A program made the translations under genes and the position numbers. The notes under the pieces were generated by a model. It searched no databases. It had not been told where the DNA came from and worked only from the letters and a program-made list of their open reading frames with translations. Positions 36,467 to 49,360 of a stretch of DNA of 64,000 bases are shown piece by piece (positions within the stretch are counted from its first letter, which is position 1; each line of letters opens with the position of its first letter). The stretch covers positions 14,867,171-14,931,170 of the forward strand of contig NC_071388.1 in NCBI RefSeq assembly GCF_022682495.2, read 5' to 3'. The stretch comes from Desmodus rotundus. Lineage: Eukaryota > Chordata > Mammalia > Chiroptera > Phyllostomidae.

Positions 36467-37011
36467 TACCTGTATTATACAATTTATATTATAGTCAGTA
36501 TATAATCTTGTTGCAAAAATTATAATTCAATGGAAAAAATGGATGTTTTAACTTTCTTATGATAAAATAGGGTATGTATAAATAAAATGCATAAACACAA
36601 ACGCACACTTTATGTAGTCACTATAAAGCAAACAGACATGTCACTAAGGCAATAAAAAATATTGCCAGAATCCTGGAGGATTGTTGTATGTTTCTTCCTA
36701 ATCATACTTCTCCCTAAAGGTAACTACTATCCACATTTTTTTGGTGAATGCTTCTTTGCTTTATTTTTAACATCTGTGTCATAGATTACGCATAATTTGG
36801 GCTCAGAATTAAGTATGGGGTGACTTTAAAGTAAAGGCTTAAGAAAATGTAACTAAAATTAATACAATGAAAAGAAACAGGCTGAAGAACACAGCAAGGT
36901 TCTGCCACGCACTGCTGAAAGATTTAAAGTTCAGAGTTCTAGTTGGGGTTTAAAAAAAAATCCCTCATCACCAAGTTGACAAAACAAGCAGAAGACCGCA
37001 GGTTTTATTCT
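36467..37011. other. Non-coding stretch
   Basis: AT-rich. A short piece near 36690-36780 (CTTCTCCCTAAAGGTAAC) vaguely resembles antisense L1 3' sequence. No gene. Confidence 0.4.
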
Positions 37012-37075
37012 TCCTGCTCTTAGTTCTCAGGGATTGAGCAGGATTCTGCTCAATCCCTGAGAACTAAGAGTAGGA
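37012..37075. repeat. Near-perfect inverted repeat: 30-bp arms, 4-nt loop
   Basis: Left arm 37012-37041 and right arm 37046-37075 are reverse complements with one exception (G 37016 opposite T 37071, a G-U wobble in RNA). The inner 25 bp are perfect and the spacer is GATT (37042-37045). The arm contains AGTTCTCAGGGATTGAGCAG, ordinary unique-looking sequence. Complementarity ends at 37011/37076. The layout is the same as the hairpin at 6554-6611, but the arms share no sequence. Confidence 0.95.
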
Positions 37076-40000
37076 CTTGTTTGGTTTGTTTCTGTGATTT
37101 CGAATGCTAACTTTGTGCTAAATTTTGAACGAAGTGCTAAGGATAGAGTTAGTTTAATATTGTAAGCTATCTTCAATTCAAAGTAACAAATATTCATGAG
37201 TCTAAAAATGGGAATGAATGGTTTATGATAAAATCAGATAAAAACAGACTATTACTAAAAACTTACATTTTACACGCACTGCAGTATCATTTACATTAAG
37301 CTTGTAATAGTAAAATGCACCTTGTCTTGTCTTTCATATCTTTACCTACTGACTCTAGCCTTTTTTCAGACTGTGGAATCCAGTGGATTTCTGTGTGTAG
37401 TCAAGGAGCCTGGCTAGCAAGCGTTCATCTTTGACTCGACCTATCAGGTTGGAGAGTATTTATGTCGGCTCTGCATTTCTTTTTCCCGCACCGAGAATTT
37501 ATTTATTGCATAAATTCACATATTGAACATTGGCTATCTGAAATCTCTGTTTGGACTCTGACCTGTTTTACTTTCCCATTTCTCGTCCTTGTATTGAAAG
37601 GGGAGTTCTTATTCTCTTGTTTAATTCCAAGGTGGTGTGATAAACTCAGATTTATGACTTTAATCTGCTTACACAGGGATTGTGAGATCACATTTCAACC
37701 ATATTGAAAAATTGAATTAATAAAAGCATTAGTTTGTGTATAGCCCTTTGGCCTCATGATCTGATAGACCTTTAAAAGTGTTACTTGAAGGGACATGCGA
37801 GCTTTAGATAATCTTGCCAGGGAGAATTATACAATGATTAAAATTCAGCAATATATGCTTGGAACAAAGCTGGTTCTCATCTTTCTCCTTTTTGAAGGGT
37901 GAAAAGAAAAGCTGTGAAGCCAAACAAAAGGAAATAAACACCATAGGAGATAATGTTTTCTCATATTTTTAAGAAACTTTGGCCTAGAAAATAGAAGCTT
38001 TAATGCCTCTTTAAAACCTAGGATCTGGCTGTGTGAGACCTTGGAATGCTCCCCTATCAACTTAACTGTCTTCTCAAGGAGCATTGTATTAGCATCACGT
38101 CCATTGAGACTGAACTATCATATGCACTTTTACTATGTACTTTATATTTATTCACCTAAATTAATATTAAGCTTTCTTTCTATCTTGAAAAAAATATTAA
38201 CCACTCTAACCACTTTAGGTTAGAACTAATTTTTTTTGATCAAACACTCATTTACTCTTTATAAGAGTTCAATGAAGATTTATAGATTCATGTGGAGCAA
38301 GAGTTTATTGGAGACCTGTGTTTCATATACTTAAATATGACAAAGTTATAAACCTAAACACAAAACTCATGTTTTGTCCAGCTATCTTGACAAGTATATT
38401 TGCATAATGACAGCAATGCTATATTCAGATTGGACGTTTCGGGGTAGCAGAGTCTCTGGCCCACAGTGTGCAGTCTATCCCTTTTCTACCCCAAGCTGGT
38501 GAGGCCTAGGTGGTTGAGCCCCAGCCTGCGCATCCAACTCTGTCTAAACCATTTATAAAACATTGTCTGTCAGCCACTTCTCAGGCCTTGTGGGTTCACA
38601 TTAATAGTACAATTTGCTTTCAGGAGAATTGATGCAAGTAGAGAATTATTAATGCCCTGCATGTAGCTTCAGGGCTGTTAGACAAAGAAAGTTCTGGAAT
38701 GATTGCTGCTCAGAGAGTGCTTTAGAAAGAAGGATATTGGTAGGACACATATCATCAGCCCAGCAGGTACCTGGCCGTAGGGGGAGGTATTGATTGGTAG
38801 AGCCAGAACAGGTAGGTTCAAGCTTATCTTGCCTAGGTCTAAAGATAGCATATCATCCTATCTTCTCTCTGAAGGTAGAGTCTATGTTTTATTCATTTTT
38901 ATGTTCCCAGTGTTACTTGATGCTCAACAAGTTTTGGTTTGTTTTTTTTTTAGTTATCATTGTTGAATGAAGATATTCAAACCCAGAGACATAACATAAT
39001 TGTGACGAAGGCCTTGTAGCTAGTGAATTTCAAAAACAGAGTTCAAATTCAGATTTAAAATCAGAGTCTTCTGCTTGTGAAGTCCTTAGTTATTGTTTCA
39101 CACCAGTTCCGTTATAATAAAGCATATAAAACTAGAACCATAAAAAATGTTGAGCAATCACAGGGCAGATGTGTTAAAGTTTCTCAACTGAAAAGATTAA
39201 GGTAACCTATTTAAAGAGTTATAATTTTATGGAGAAAATCTGCTGGAGATAGAATCATTCAAGTCTGAATACAATTCAGTTAAGGTTGTAAAAAGACTTT
39301 TTAAAAGGGAAAAGAACAACCAGCTCCTTATTTTTTTTGCTTCATTTACTTATAACATTGAAAAATGGATATTTTAAAATTTCAGCTCAAAAGAAAAGGA
39401 GTCTACATTTAATTGAGATAATAAAGGTCATGAAATTTTATTTAATTACATTGCATCTCCAAACTTTCTCAGCAATAGGTCTATACTTAAGTTGAAAAGT
39501 TGACAAATTATTTCATACACAAAGTCTCAGATTAGCGTATTCAAACCAATATATTTAAAATATATTACCCTTTCTGAAAGTCAAGATTTAATCTAGCACA
39601 ATAAATATATTTAGATGTTATCCTCATGTTAAGGGAAATACTTGCAATGGATATCTATATGTATGCATTAGGGCTAAAAACTCTCTCTTGCTCTTGTTTA
39701 TTTGGATAAAGGCCACACACAAATTATGGTGTCAACCACAGAACTTTTTCTTGCAAGATATTGGGAAAAAAGAAAATTCTGTGGAGACATGGAGTCTGCT
39801 CAAGTGTTTAGCAGAGCAGGATTTAATGGGAGAAAGAAAGGATGCCTCTTCTCTCCTGTGATAACACCTATTTGTCCCAAATGGCAGCTGCAGGGGAGGG
39901 AAAGATGTCCCTAATTGCAAATAAACTGTCCTGGTGCTGAGCCTGCATATAAAAAGATAAGTGGGGGGTAGTGACTGAGTAATTACAGTAATTCAAGATA

Positions 40001-42990
40001 TGTAAATATATCCTGCAGACCAAAGAAACACAAACAGGTGCGATAGAATTGGTGCAGTTAAGAAAATATGCCTTTGGGTTAAATGGCACTATGCATTCCC
40101 AACAAAGGACTTTGCTCACAGGCCAAAATGGAGGATAATGTGCTCACATAAATGATGACTTTTAAACCATATTTCAAAGTCAAGTGTAAACTAAACCCTC
40201 ATTAGGTACAGCTGATTGTCTAAGGTGGAAAAATTATATAATGCTCCATTCCAAGAACACCTTTTCTATGAACAAATAACGATTTAAGCAATTGTGGCCT
40301 ATTTCCTAAATTCCTTTGGAGAGAACAATGAACTGCTCAAGCAGGCTTGATGAGAATAAATATCAGAAACAGTGGAGTGAAGTGGAAGAATATGTCATTA
40401 TCAGGAGTACTACACTGTAATGTCTGGCACTTTGAAATCTAATCCTGAAAAGTTAATGTTAAGGTGTCACTGTAAATGGACAGCTAGACCTCTTGCTTTT
40501 CCAAAATCTTTAGTTGTGAGCCTAAATGTAAAGGTTATAGGCAATTATTAGAGTACAGTCGATTTTCTAAAAATTTGCAATTTAAACCAGATGCATACTT
40601 TAACATGGATTCCCTATAAATATTCCTGTTCAGCGTTTTTATAAAATTTTACAAGTTTCAAATATGTATTTTCCAAATTAAAGCCTTGAGATTATACACA
40701 TTCAGATTTCGCCCACATACAAAGAAGTAGATGATACTCCTCTCAGAACACTCTAAAATAGGCTCTTGCAAATGCCCAGGCAATGCACACTCCAAGCCTT
40801 CTGGAGCAGCACATATAAGGGAAACGTGGAAAGAATTACCAGTGCATGTTCAGCATCCTTGTTGTGCTGAACTCTAGGAAACAGTGCTATGGCAAGGCAG
40901 GACTTCAGAGTCAGGGAGAGAGTCCACAGCCGTAAGTCTGAGGGACACTTAACCTGAATTATGAACACAGCAGTGGTCTCCCTCCTGCTGGGATCAGAGT
41001 CTAGGTTATCATATTAACACGATATGGTAGAAGCTACACACTAACGTCCTTCTTCCAGTTTAACATCTGTTGTTGGGAAAGCATTAGCTCTTCTTCAAGA
41101 ATAATCAGTGTATTCATGACTAATCCTGATTATGGACTATAACTGATTGTTGCAAACACTGGGGCTGTGGTCAATTTCTATGAAAACTAGCAGCACAACT
41201 CTTCTGATGGGAGTTCAGCCTATAGATGGTTAATCTTGAACATGTGCACCCTTACTGTCGTATGGTCATTATCACCAAATGCATTTGGGATGTTGGAACT
41301 CTCTGCATGCATAGCAATACCACACAGTAGTGAAAACACACTGCCACAAAATGTCAAACATATGGTCGCTTCCTTTGAGGAACACCCAATAATGTATAGA
41401 AATAAAGTGCATAGGAAACAATTTAGCACTGAAAATCAGAACATTTCAGGGGAATGAACTAAAGAAAACGTGAACATCCTTTAGATAATGTGTAGAGGTT
41501 AGAGGAATAGGAAAATGAGTTAATGTAATCTCTTCTCTCTATAAGAAGAATACAAGTAATAGTGCGCTAGACTCAGCTCATGTGGGCTCCTGGGAACTGA
41601 TTGCTAAATTTTCACGTAGCTTATAATCAGCTGTGATGGGATTATTTATACCATTCAAATCAACAAATCACAAAAGTCAGGGCTCCCCCTCCACCTCCCA
41701 GAGGAGTAGTTGTTGATTGTGTAACTCATTCATGAGCACCAGTCAGAGAAGGGACTGTCTGAAAATGATGCTGTAATCTGTTAGTTCCTCCTTAGTTCTC
41801 TTTATTCCTGAAATTAAGGAACTTTACTTTAATGTTCTATGTAAATTTCATAGAACGATGAGTAAGTAGGGTTTTCTTTAATAAGTCTAAGATATTACTT
41901 GATTAAACTTTATGCATATTCTAAACTCTAAGATGAGGTATGGCATTTGCATGGAAAGAAAACATACTTTATGGCACGCATAATAAGAATGTCATTTTTT
42001 ACGCATACGTTTATCATCATTAGACAGGATTGAGTGTTTGATGCCTTATATATGTGTGTGATATGCTTTCCAGCCAAGATTCAGTATTGACAAATTTATA
42101 TCAAATATTGCATCCAACTGCACCACATTGATTTTTTTGGATTTTCCTTACAATTCTCTGACATTGCTAGTCCACACATAAGGGGTAGAGGCGAACCCTG
42201 AGATTTTATATACAACATAGCACTCTTTTTTACAATTATTCCAGGCAAGCCAGGATGTGAGTGAAGTCTACTTTCAGATGGTGTTGCTGCCAAGCTGGCC
42301 ACGTGGCACATCCACTGAGACAGTGAGAGACTGGAGACTGCGTCTGCCGTGGGCAGGCTCCAGTAGCCTCAGCTCAGCAGGCAGAAGGTAAGGCAGGAGG
42401 AGGCGAACAAGTTTTGCCCAACTCGTTGAAGGTCAGGTCTCTCAGAAGTCAAAAGTGGGCTTGTATTTTAAGTGACCATGATTTCCTTAAAGGGACTTTT
42501 AGAATGTTGTCCACTTTCAGTAAATTTCTCAAATTTGGTTTGCTATTTTATATAGTACTGACTACATTGTCTACATAACATTTATAAGGATCATACTTTG
42601 AGCTACCAATTATATTCTAGCTATTTATTGTGGAAAATATTCTGGGCTGTATGTCAATTATGATAAACAAGGAGCAATACTGTTTTTAAAATCCACTAAA
42701 TGTTTGCAATGCATCACTGATTTATAATAAGGTAAAATAAAGTGTCCATTATGGATCACACTAATGACTTTTGTATCTTTCCTGAATATGCATTACTGTA
42801 CAGAATTATCTTGGGTAAGTTGATACTAGATGCTGTTAAAAATAGAACAAAACAAATAACAACAAAAACAAGAGTAACCAAAAATCGTTTCACTGAAGCT
42901 GTCTGCAATGTGGTGAGATGCAAGCTCTGCAATCGTTAGCCCTAAGTTAAAGATTCAGGCTTTTAAAATTTAGCATAAAGGACGTCTACA
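37076..42990. other. Long non-coding stretch, no firm feature
   Basis: No gene or repeat is firmly recognised. Less AT-rich patches lie at 39700-39960, 40720-40990 and 42270-42420; the last holds CAGAAGGTAAGGCAGG, a donor-like site. A faint Ves-like piece near 38495-38535 is not enough to call. Open frames in this stretch are short and without domains. Confidence 0.4.
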
Positions 42991-43004
42991 AAAAAAAAAA
43001 AACC

Positions 43005-43715
43005 TTGTCAGTAACAGCATGCTTAATGATGAGAAAGTAGATGCTTTCCCACTAAGATCAGGAACAAGGCAAGGATGACTTATTACACCTTTGAACAATG
43101 TACTAGCAGTCCTAGATAATACAATAAGACAAGAAAGAAAATAAAATGTGCACAGATTGGAAAGAAGAAAATACCTTTGTTTGCAGGTGACACGATTGTT
43201 TACACAGAAAATCCTGAAGAATCAATAACAAAAACACACACTGTGCTGATAACCAATTTTAGAGGAAGGTTGCAGGACTCAACATTAATATATAAAAGTC
43301 AATAGCTTCCCTATACATTAACACTGAGTTGAAAATTAAAAACACCACATAATTTATATTAGCACAAAAAACAATTTTGTGTATAAAATTACCAAAATAC
43401 GTATAACTTATATGAAGAAAATTATAAAAGCCTGATGAAAGCAATTAAGTATTCTGAATGAATGAAGAAATATGTTATGTTCTTACACAGAAAAACTCCA
43501 TATTGTAGCTTTCTCAACTTACATAGATTCAACCCAATCCCCATCAAAATCTTAACAGGTTGTTTTGTGGATTTGAATAAACTGAATCTAGTAGATGAAA
43601 ACAATTTTAAAAAATCACAAGAGCTAACAGAATACTGAAGAACTGTCAGAGAAGTGACGCCATCTGACTTCAAGACACGCTGTAAAGCTACAAGGATCAT
43701 TAAAACAGTGTTAGT
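43005..43715 (+). pseudogene. L1 ORF2 reverse-transcriptase-region fragment, decayed
   Basis: The DNA follows L1 ORF2 over about 700 bases: CTAAGATCAGGAACAAGGCA, CAGTCCTAGATAATACAATA, CCTTTGTTTGCAGGTGACAC (the region of the FADD catalytic motif, here altered), GAAAATCCTGAAGAATC, TATACATTAACACTGAG, AGATTCAACCCAATCCCCAT and, near the end, CATCTGACTTCAAGAC. Many stops and shifts break the frame. It starts right after an A12 run, but that run is not its own tail. Open frames on both strands at 43259-43754 are shadows. Confidence 0.85.
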
Positions 43716-44925
43716 AAGGGAATAATATATTTTGCATATAATTGTTTTACACAATATTTTCTAACATGTAGTTAATATTACCTTAAAGTAATTAAATGGT
43801 TATTATTCTTTCAATACTTTGATTTTACAGTTTTGTGATAGTAAATTATAGATATATGTTTGTGTTTATTTTATGCAAATAAAATAAAATAAACATTTAA
43901 CTAGCAAATTAATTTATTATAGATAAACTATAATTCATTTTTAAAAAGATCTCATTATCTTTATCTACTGTATGAGTGTTTCATTCATCTAAGCTTTTCC
44001 TAAAATCTCAGTCTAACATTTTTAGTTTTATTATGTGAACTAATACTTTTCTTTATGGATAGGTTTATAATTATTTTGAGCTTTAAATATTTATTTCTCC
44101 TTGTTTCTCTATAACTTTTGGAGGAAATTGATTTTCTTCACAACATAATTCCTTTTCTTATGAGCCTGCATTAAGTAGGTTAGATGTGATCATATGAAAA
44201 TTTATAAAAAACACTTGAAAATTCAAAGATTATAAGTACTCTCTGTATTTCAAATTTACTTACCAACATTATTAATATTTTAACTAATACGAAAACATTA
44301 ATCATCTAGATTAATGGCTCTCACCCATGAGAGAGGTTCAGTGGGAGAGGACAAAGCTAGACAGCTTTGTATAAGCCCTTCATCCCCGAGTGATCACTCA
44401 GCTCGTGGTGGTGGAGCCTGTGCAGCCTGAACTTGTAGATGTGTTTACACTAATCCTGTGCTTGAACACAATAAACCCTGAATGACAATCTGACCTTTGA
44501 CCCTATTTGCTATCTGCCTAATGGAGTATTGATCAGAGCTCTCCAAGATTTTATGGATGTGGGAATGATTCTTAGCCCTCTGGGACTCACATCCAATACT
44601 ACAATACTTGAAATTCCTTGTGTTATTTTTGTTTTTCATACATTTAATATCAGTTAAGAAGTACTAGGTGATATAAACAGACGTTGAAAAAATCACTTGA
44701 ACTTAGGAAAAAAAATGACAGTCCAAGGAACAGGAGGTTAGAGTGTAAAGGAAGGAAGGAGGGTGTTGTTTACCTTTTTTGTTTTATTTTAGTCAGTGAG
44801 AGAGTTGGTCAGGCCACTCCTGTGGACCATCCCACTGCTTTCTGCTTTACGGCTTACCTGTTCTAGGAGGGCACATGGATTCCTGAATTATCTATCACAT
44901 CCTCTGTAAAATCTAGGGATCTGTA
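43716..44925. other. Non-coding AT-rich stretch
   Basis: No firm feature. The block at 44320-44510 is less AT-rich and unclassified. Confidence 0.45.
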
Positions 44926-44929
44926 CTTA

Positions 44930-45335
44930 AGTAGAGCTTCCACAACACAATAACAAAACACACAGGTTGAGTAGCTTAAACAACAGAAATTAATTTTCTT
45001 AATATTTCTGAAAGCTTGACGTCTGAGATCAAGATGTCAGCAGGTTTGGTATCTTCAGAAATCTCTCTCTCTGGCTTGCAGATGGCCTCCTTCGCACTGT
45101 GTACACATGGTCCTCTCTCTGTGCATGTGTCTGGCCTTTCCCTCTGGGTCCTAGTGCTTTATAAAAACATAAGACACTGGATTAACCCTCACTCTAATGA
45201 CTCCGTTTTAAGTTAATTACTTGTCTAAAGACCCTGTATCTAACTAAGGCCAGATTCTGCGGTGCTGGGTGTTAGGGCTTTAACATGAATTTTGAGTGAA
45301 CACAATTCAGCCCATAACAAGGGGCATTTCTGAAA
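44930..45335 (-). mobile_element. ERVL-MaLR LTR (MLT1-type), minus strand
   Basis: On + the landmarks are GAGATCAAGATGTCAGCAGG, TCTCTGGCTTGCAGATGGCC, ACACATGGTCCTCTCTCTG, CACTCTAATGACTCCGTTTT, AGTTAATTACTTGTCTAAAG and CACAATTCAGCCCATAACA, in the order of an antisense MLT1 LTR. It is nearly full length. The + open frame at 45016-45216 is a shadow of it. Confidence 0.9.
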
Positions 45336-46615
45336 TTTCCCAGCAATCTTATTTGCCACCTTTGTTTCCTACCATCTGTCCCTCTCTTTTGTTGCTGCCT
45401 CGGAATCTGTTACAGTATCAGAAAATCAGGCAGGGCGCATTCTCAGAAGCTCATTTTCCCGGACTGCCTCTCTCCTGTATCCTCCCTCATTCCTGCAGCA
45501 TATCAGTCTCTGCAGAGTCATTTCTTCCCCACTAAGCCTAATTAGCAAGGCTTTTAGAAATCATCAGATAGAGTAAATCACACTGCATCTGAGCCTCTTT
45601 ATGAGGCAAAACATTTCTTCATTTGAAGTTCAGATGAGATAATTTAGGAAACACATTAATCTATTAATTTTTTTTGATCCTGATTTTGTTGTAAGCGACT
45701 TAACAGTTCTTGCTCTGTAGGATACACACATTATCATTACGTATGAATGAGAGGGACATGGTGCTGTGGGATAGAAGGGACTCGAGAAAGTACAACAAAT
45801 GTATTAAAAATACTCAAAATGCATGTTTCGAAAGAAAGTGCTTTGCATCCAGGCTGGCACCTGAAGTTTACAAATGGATAAGCAGTGCTATTCATGGGTA
45901 ATACATAATTAATTAAATGGAAGGCAGTAATGGGAGATCTCTAGCCTTTCAAGGAAGTAAAAGTGAAGGAGAGAGTAATTAGCAAACTCAGTAAGCTGTG
46001 ATTCAAGCTAGCTGTATCTCTGAAATGGAGGTAGCATTTTAAATTGCACCTTAAACCAATGTTTTACATAAATGATCCGCTATGGTTGATGGATTCTTTT
46101 TCATTCTTAAGTTTCTTTTGTTTCTTCTCTTTTCTCTGTTCTCTTATTTTTAATTTCCAAATCCTTTGTAAAGGACATTTTTTGATCTCTAGGTAATCTG
46201 TATTCTGTTTCTTAGAGCTCACCTATGGCAGGAACTGGTGACTCACCTTGATAATAAGATTAGACAATAACACTGCCAGTAGGGGATTTTTAGTTAGTTT
46301 CAGAAGTGCCGATAAGGCATCTGGCAAAGCTCTTTCCTGACCTTGGGAGATACCGTGCCAGTCTCGTGACCAGTATGTGTACCAATACAAATAGTTCTAA
46401 CCAAAGGTGTTTTATTCTCCAGGGGGAGAAAGCAATCAATATATATAAACTAAATTAGTTGTATTCTATTTGTTAGTCTCCACCTATGCTTAATGCTGTT
46501 TCTATAAGGATTATTTTATTTATATGTGCTTCTTATAATGTAAAACAGCCCTTATCATCTCTGTGAATATGTATTGTCTACCCATCCAGCAGAAGAAACC
46601 AAATATGCTTATACT
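45336..46615. other. Non-coding stretch
   Basis: Ordinary sequence without a recognised repeat or gene. The open frames at 45296-45535 and 45710-45901 have no domains. Confidence 0.45.
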
Positions 46616-46616
46616 T

Positions 46617-46710
46617 TAATCTTAGACTTCTAGCTTGCAAAACTGTAAAATAATTTCTGTTGTTTAAGTCACCCAATTGATGATATTTTATGTTTGCATC
46701 CCTACCTGAA
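46617..46710 (+). mobile_element. MLT1-type LTR 3' end fragment
   Basis: CTTAGACTTCTAGCTTGC, AAACTGTAAAATAATTTCTG and TTGTTTAAGTCACCCAATTG follow the MLT1 LTR 3' part. It is in opposite orientation to the LTR at 44930-45335, so it is a separate insertion. The 5' part is not recognisable. Confidence 0.65.
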
Positions 46711-49220
46711 GTCATCATGTTGATTTTTAACCTGTAAAACCCAAAAAGTCAACATATCATTGCAAGGCCAACTGGCTATTATTAAAGTTTATCTGATTCT
46801 CTTTTGTCTGTCTTCAAATACAGTGATTGCTTTGCCTTGAGATTTCCTGGGTGATGTTACACTCACCGAGCATAACCGTTTGGAAAATATTCTCTCAAAA
46901 AGAGCAGACCGATTCTGTATGCTGCTGGGTGCCTCTCCTCCTCAGTGTGCATTTCCTCCTATTTTATCATTTTTATGGGGAGTTTACCTTCAGTTGCTTT
47001 TTGTTTGTTTATTTTCCTATGGTAATCATTTTTGTCCTATTCTGGGTGTCCCTATGGCTTTCTGTGCAAAAAAGCAATTGTGTTTTTTAAGCGTACAGGC
47101 TTGGCTGCAGTACCAAACAATCAAAGCATAAAGGCAAATTAAATAATTCAGAAATGTATTTATCTATTTCATAGCAATCTAATGTTCAACAGTCCTCAAA
47201 AGAGATGGTGGTACCATTGTGTTTAGAATAAAGTTTTCTCTTATCATTTTACTGTTCTTAGAAGGCACATTTGTGGTTGGCAAAACAGAGCATAATGAAA
47301 AGACATAAAGGAAGACTAAATGGGCACACTCTCCCTCCCAGGAGCACACCTGCACCTTGCCCTCCTCCCTCTTCTTCCCTCATAGGTGTGCATCTCTTAA
47401 ACTCTAGGAGACCCCATGGAACTTGCCACAAGGGGAGCAGTGGGCAGAGGCAGCTTGTCCTGGGCTAACTCCCTGAGCCTTTCCCTAAAGCTCCCTTTTC
47501 TCTGATTCTCCACTGAGCTGACAGCAGCCCCTCCTTGGCTCATTCTTTCCTACAACATTTCTAGAGAGCCAAAACAGCCCTACATAGACACTCTCCTATT
47601 TCTTCTTCTGTCTTAAGCCCTTTCTTGTTTCACTGTTCCTAGATTTAATAAACATACTCTCAAAATTAGGAAAAAAAACCACAAAGAGAGAGAGAATAAA
47701 CGAATGCCATTCTGTGTACTCACAACTCTGTTCCTTGACATGGAATAGCATTCACTCCAAAGAAGGGGCACTTTTCCTCCTTCTATCTTGGTTAGACAAG
47801 AAAAAAATATTTGCCTCGTTCCTTGTTGCTCAGACCACTGGTGAAGTTATAATTCACGCATGTTTAATTTCTAATTTAAAAGCATGAATCGGCTGGATGA
47901 CAGGCTTTTATGAGAGAGTACAAATTGAAGAATTGTGATTGCAGCAACTGCTTTAGAAATGCGCTAAGTTCCAGATTTGGGAATTTGTAGGTGGAGACTA
48001 GGGCATGGAGGTGGAAGAACATATGGAGGGATAAATGATAATGGAAAAATAAAATTAAATAGTTGTGAACTTTAAACTCACACAATGTTACATGTCAGCT
48101 GGAAATGTTATATGTTAATGTTATAGTTCAGCTATATGTCTCAGTAAAGCTGGAAAAAATAAATTAAATAATTGTCAATTACCGTGGTGAATAGTAGTCA
48201 CATGTACTCTTTTCCCTTTTCTCCTTTATTTTTACATAGTTAAGAAAACTATTGAGAAATATTTGTATATTTATATGTTAAAGAAAATAATGAAGCTTTC
48301 AGTATTTTTGGTGAATTGGGAGATTGGCAGAATATATGCATATAAATAAGTTTATAAATGAATAAAATTATAAATACTTTGAATGCTGAACATGCAATTT
48401 TTGCATATATACCACTTTTAGTTGCTGAGAATATCAACACCTTTTTTTTACAAATCCCATGGATATAAGAATATGGCTAATATCTTAGAAATTGCAATAT
48501 AGCCTGTGAGGAAAAAATATGATCTGGGAAGGAAAATAAATAAATAAATAAAATCTACCAAAGCTATAGAACCAGGGAAAGCATAGAGTAATTAAATTTA
48601 TTCAAACTCTTAAACAAAACAAAAGCATAAAAGTTGATGGCCTGGGACACGATATTCAAAGCTAATGGGGATTATAAAATAGAGAAAAACTAGCAAAGAA
48701 GAGATTAATTAAAAATTACTACATTTTGAAGCCAATTCAAGAGAACTCAAGTGAAATTCATTGCTTGGTATCACTGAAGTGCGTGAGAAATAATTGCGAG
48801 ACTCTCAGAGACACACTCTTCAGTGTAGTCAAATAGAATGCAGCCATACACATGGTACTCGTTTCCAGATTTTTCTTTAAAAAATGCAAAAAGAATAGGA
48901 CAAAAGTGTAAATATATGTAAAAATGCCCACAGATATATTAAGAAACAAGGTGGTGGAAATGATAAAAATCACAGTTTTTATCATTGGCTCTCTTGGTTC
49001 TCAAGAGACCTGGTTTTAATCACCAGATGCTCTGCATAAAAACTAGGTGAACCTGGTTTCTCAGTTACTTCATTTGCAAAAGTGCATACTAGTGTTTGCC
49101 CACTGGTCAAGGTAGTTAATATAGACAAGGTATCACTTGTAAAACATTTGGCAAATGGTATGTTATACTTACTAATAATAGGAAACATAATTGGATAAAA
49201 TGTAAAGAATAAAATAAAAA
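46711..49220. other. Non-coding stretch
   Basis: No firm feature. The 47270-47650 block is GC-richer and ends with GATTTAATAAACATACTCTC, which could be an LTR with a polyadenylation signal, but I cannot classify it. An (AAAT)n tract lies at about 48536-48553. Confidence 0.4.
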
Positions 49221-49360
49221 CTACTATAAAGGACACATGGACAAAACCAAGGCGGGGGTGGAAGCTGGGGAGGGAGGTGGGTTTGGCTGGGGTGGGGGAG
49301 AGGGGAGGGGAGAAAATGCAGACAACTATAATTGAACAACAATAAAATAATTTTAAAAAG
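49221..49360 (+). mobile_element. L1 3' UTR end, severely 5'-truncated, plus strand
   Basis: CTACTATAAAGGACACATGG is followed by a G-rich polypurine block (GGGAGGGAGGTGGGTTTGGC) and GAGAAAATGCAGACAACT, ending in AACAATAAAATAATTTTAAAA with the AATAAA signal. This is the plus-strand version of the bat-type 3' UTR seen at 5318-5610, 21905-22209 and 58016-58202. I found no clear target site duplication. Confidence 0.88.

Noticed and set aside
38491..38535. Possible fifth Ves SINE (GCTGGTGAGGCCTAGGTGGTTGAG)
   Set aside because: Only about 40 bases resemble the SINE head; no CT-rich tract or A tail follows.
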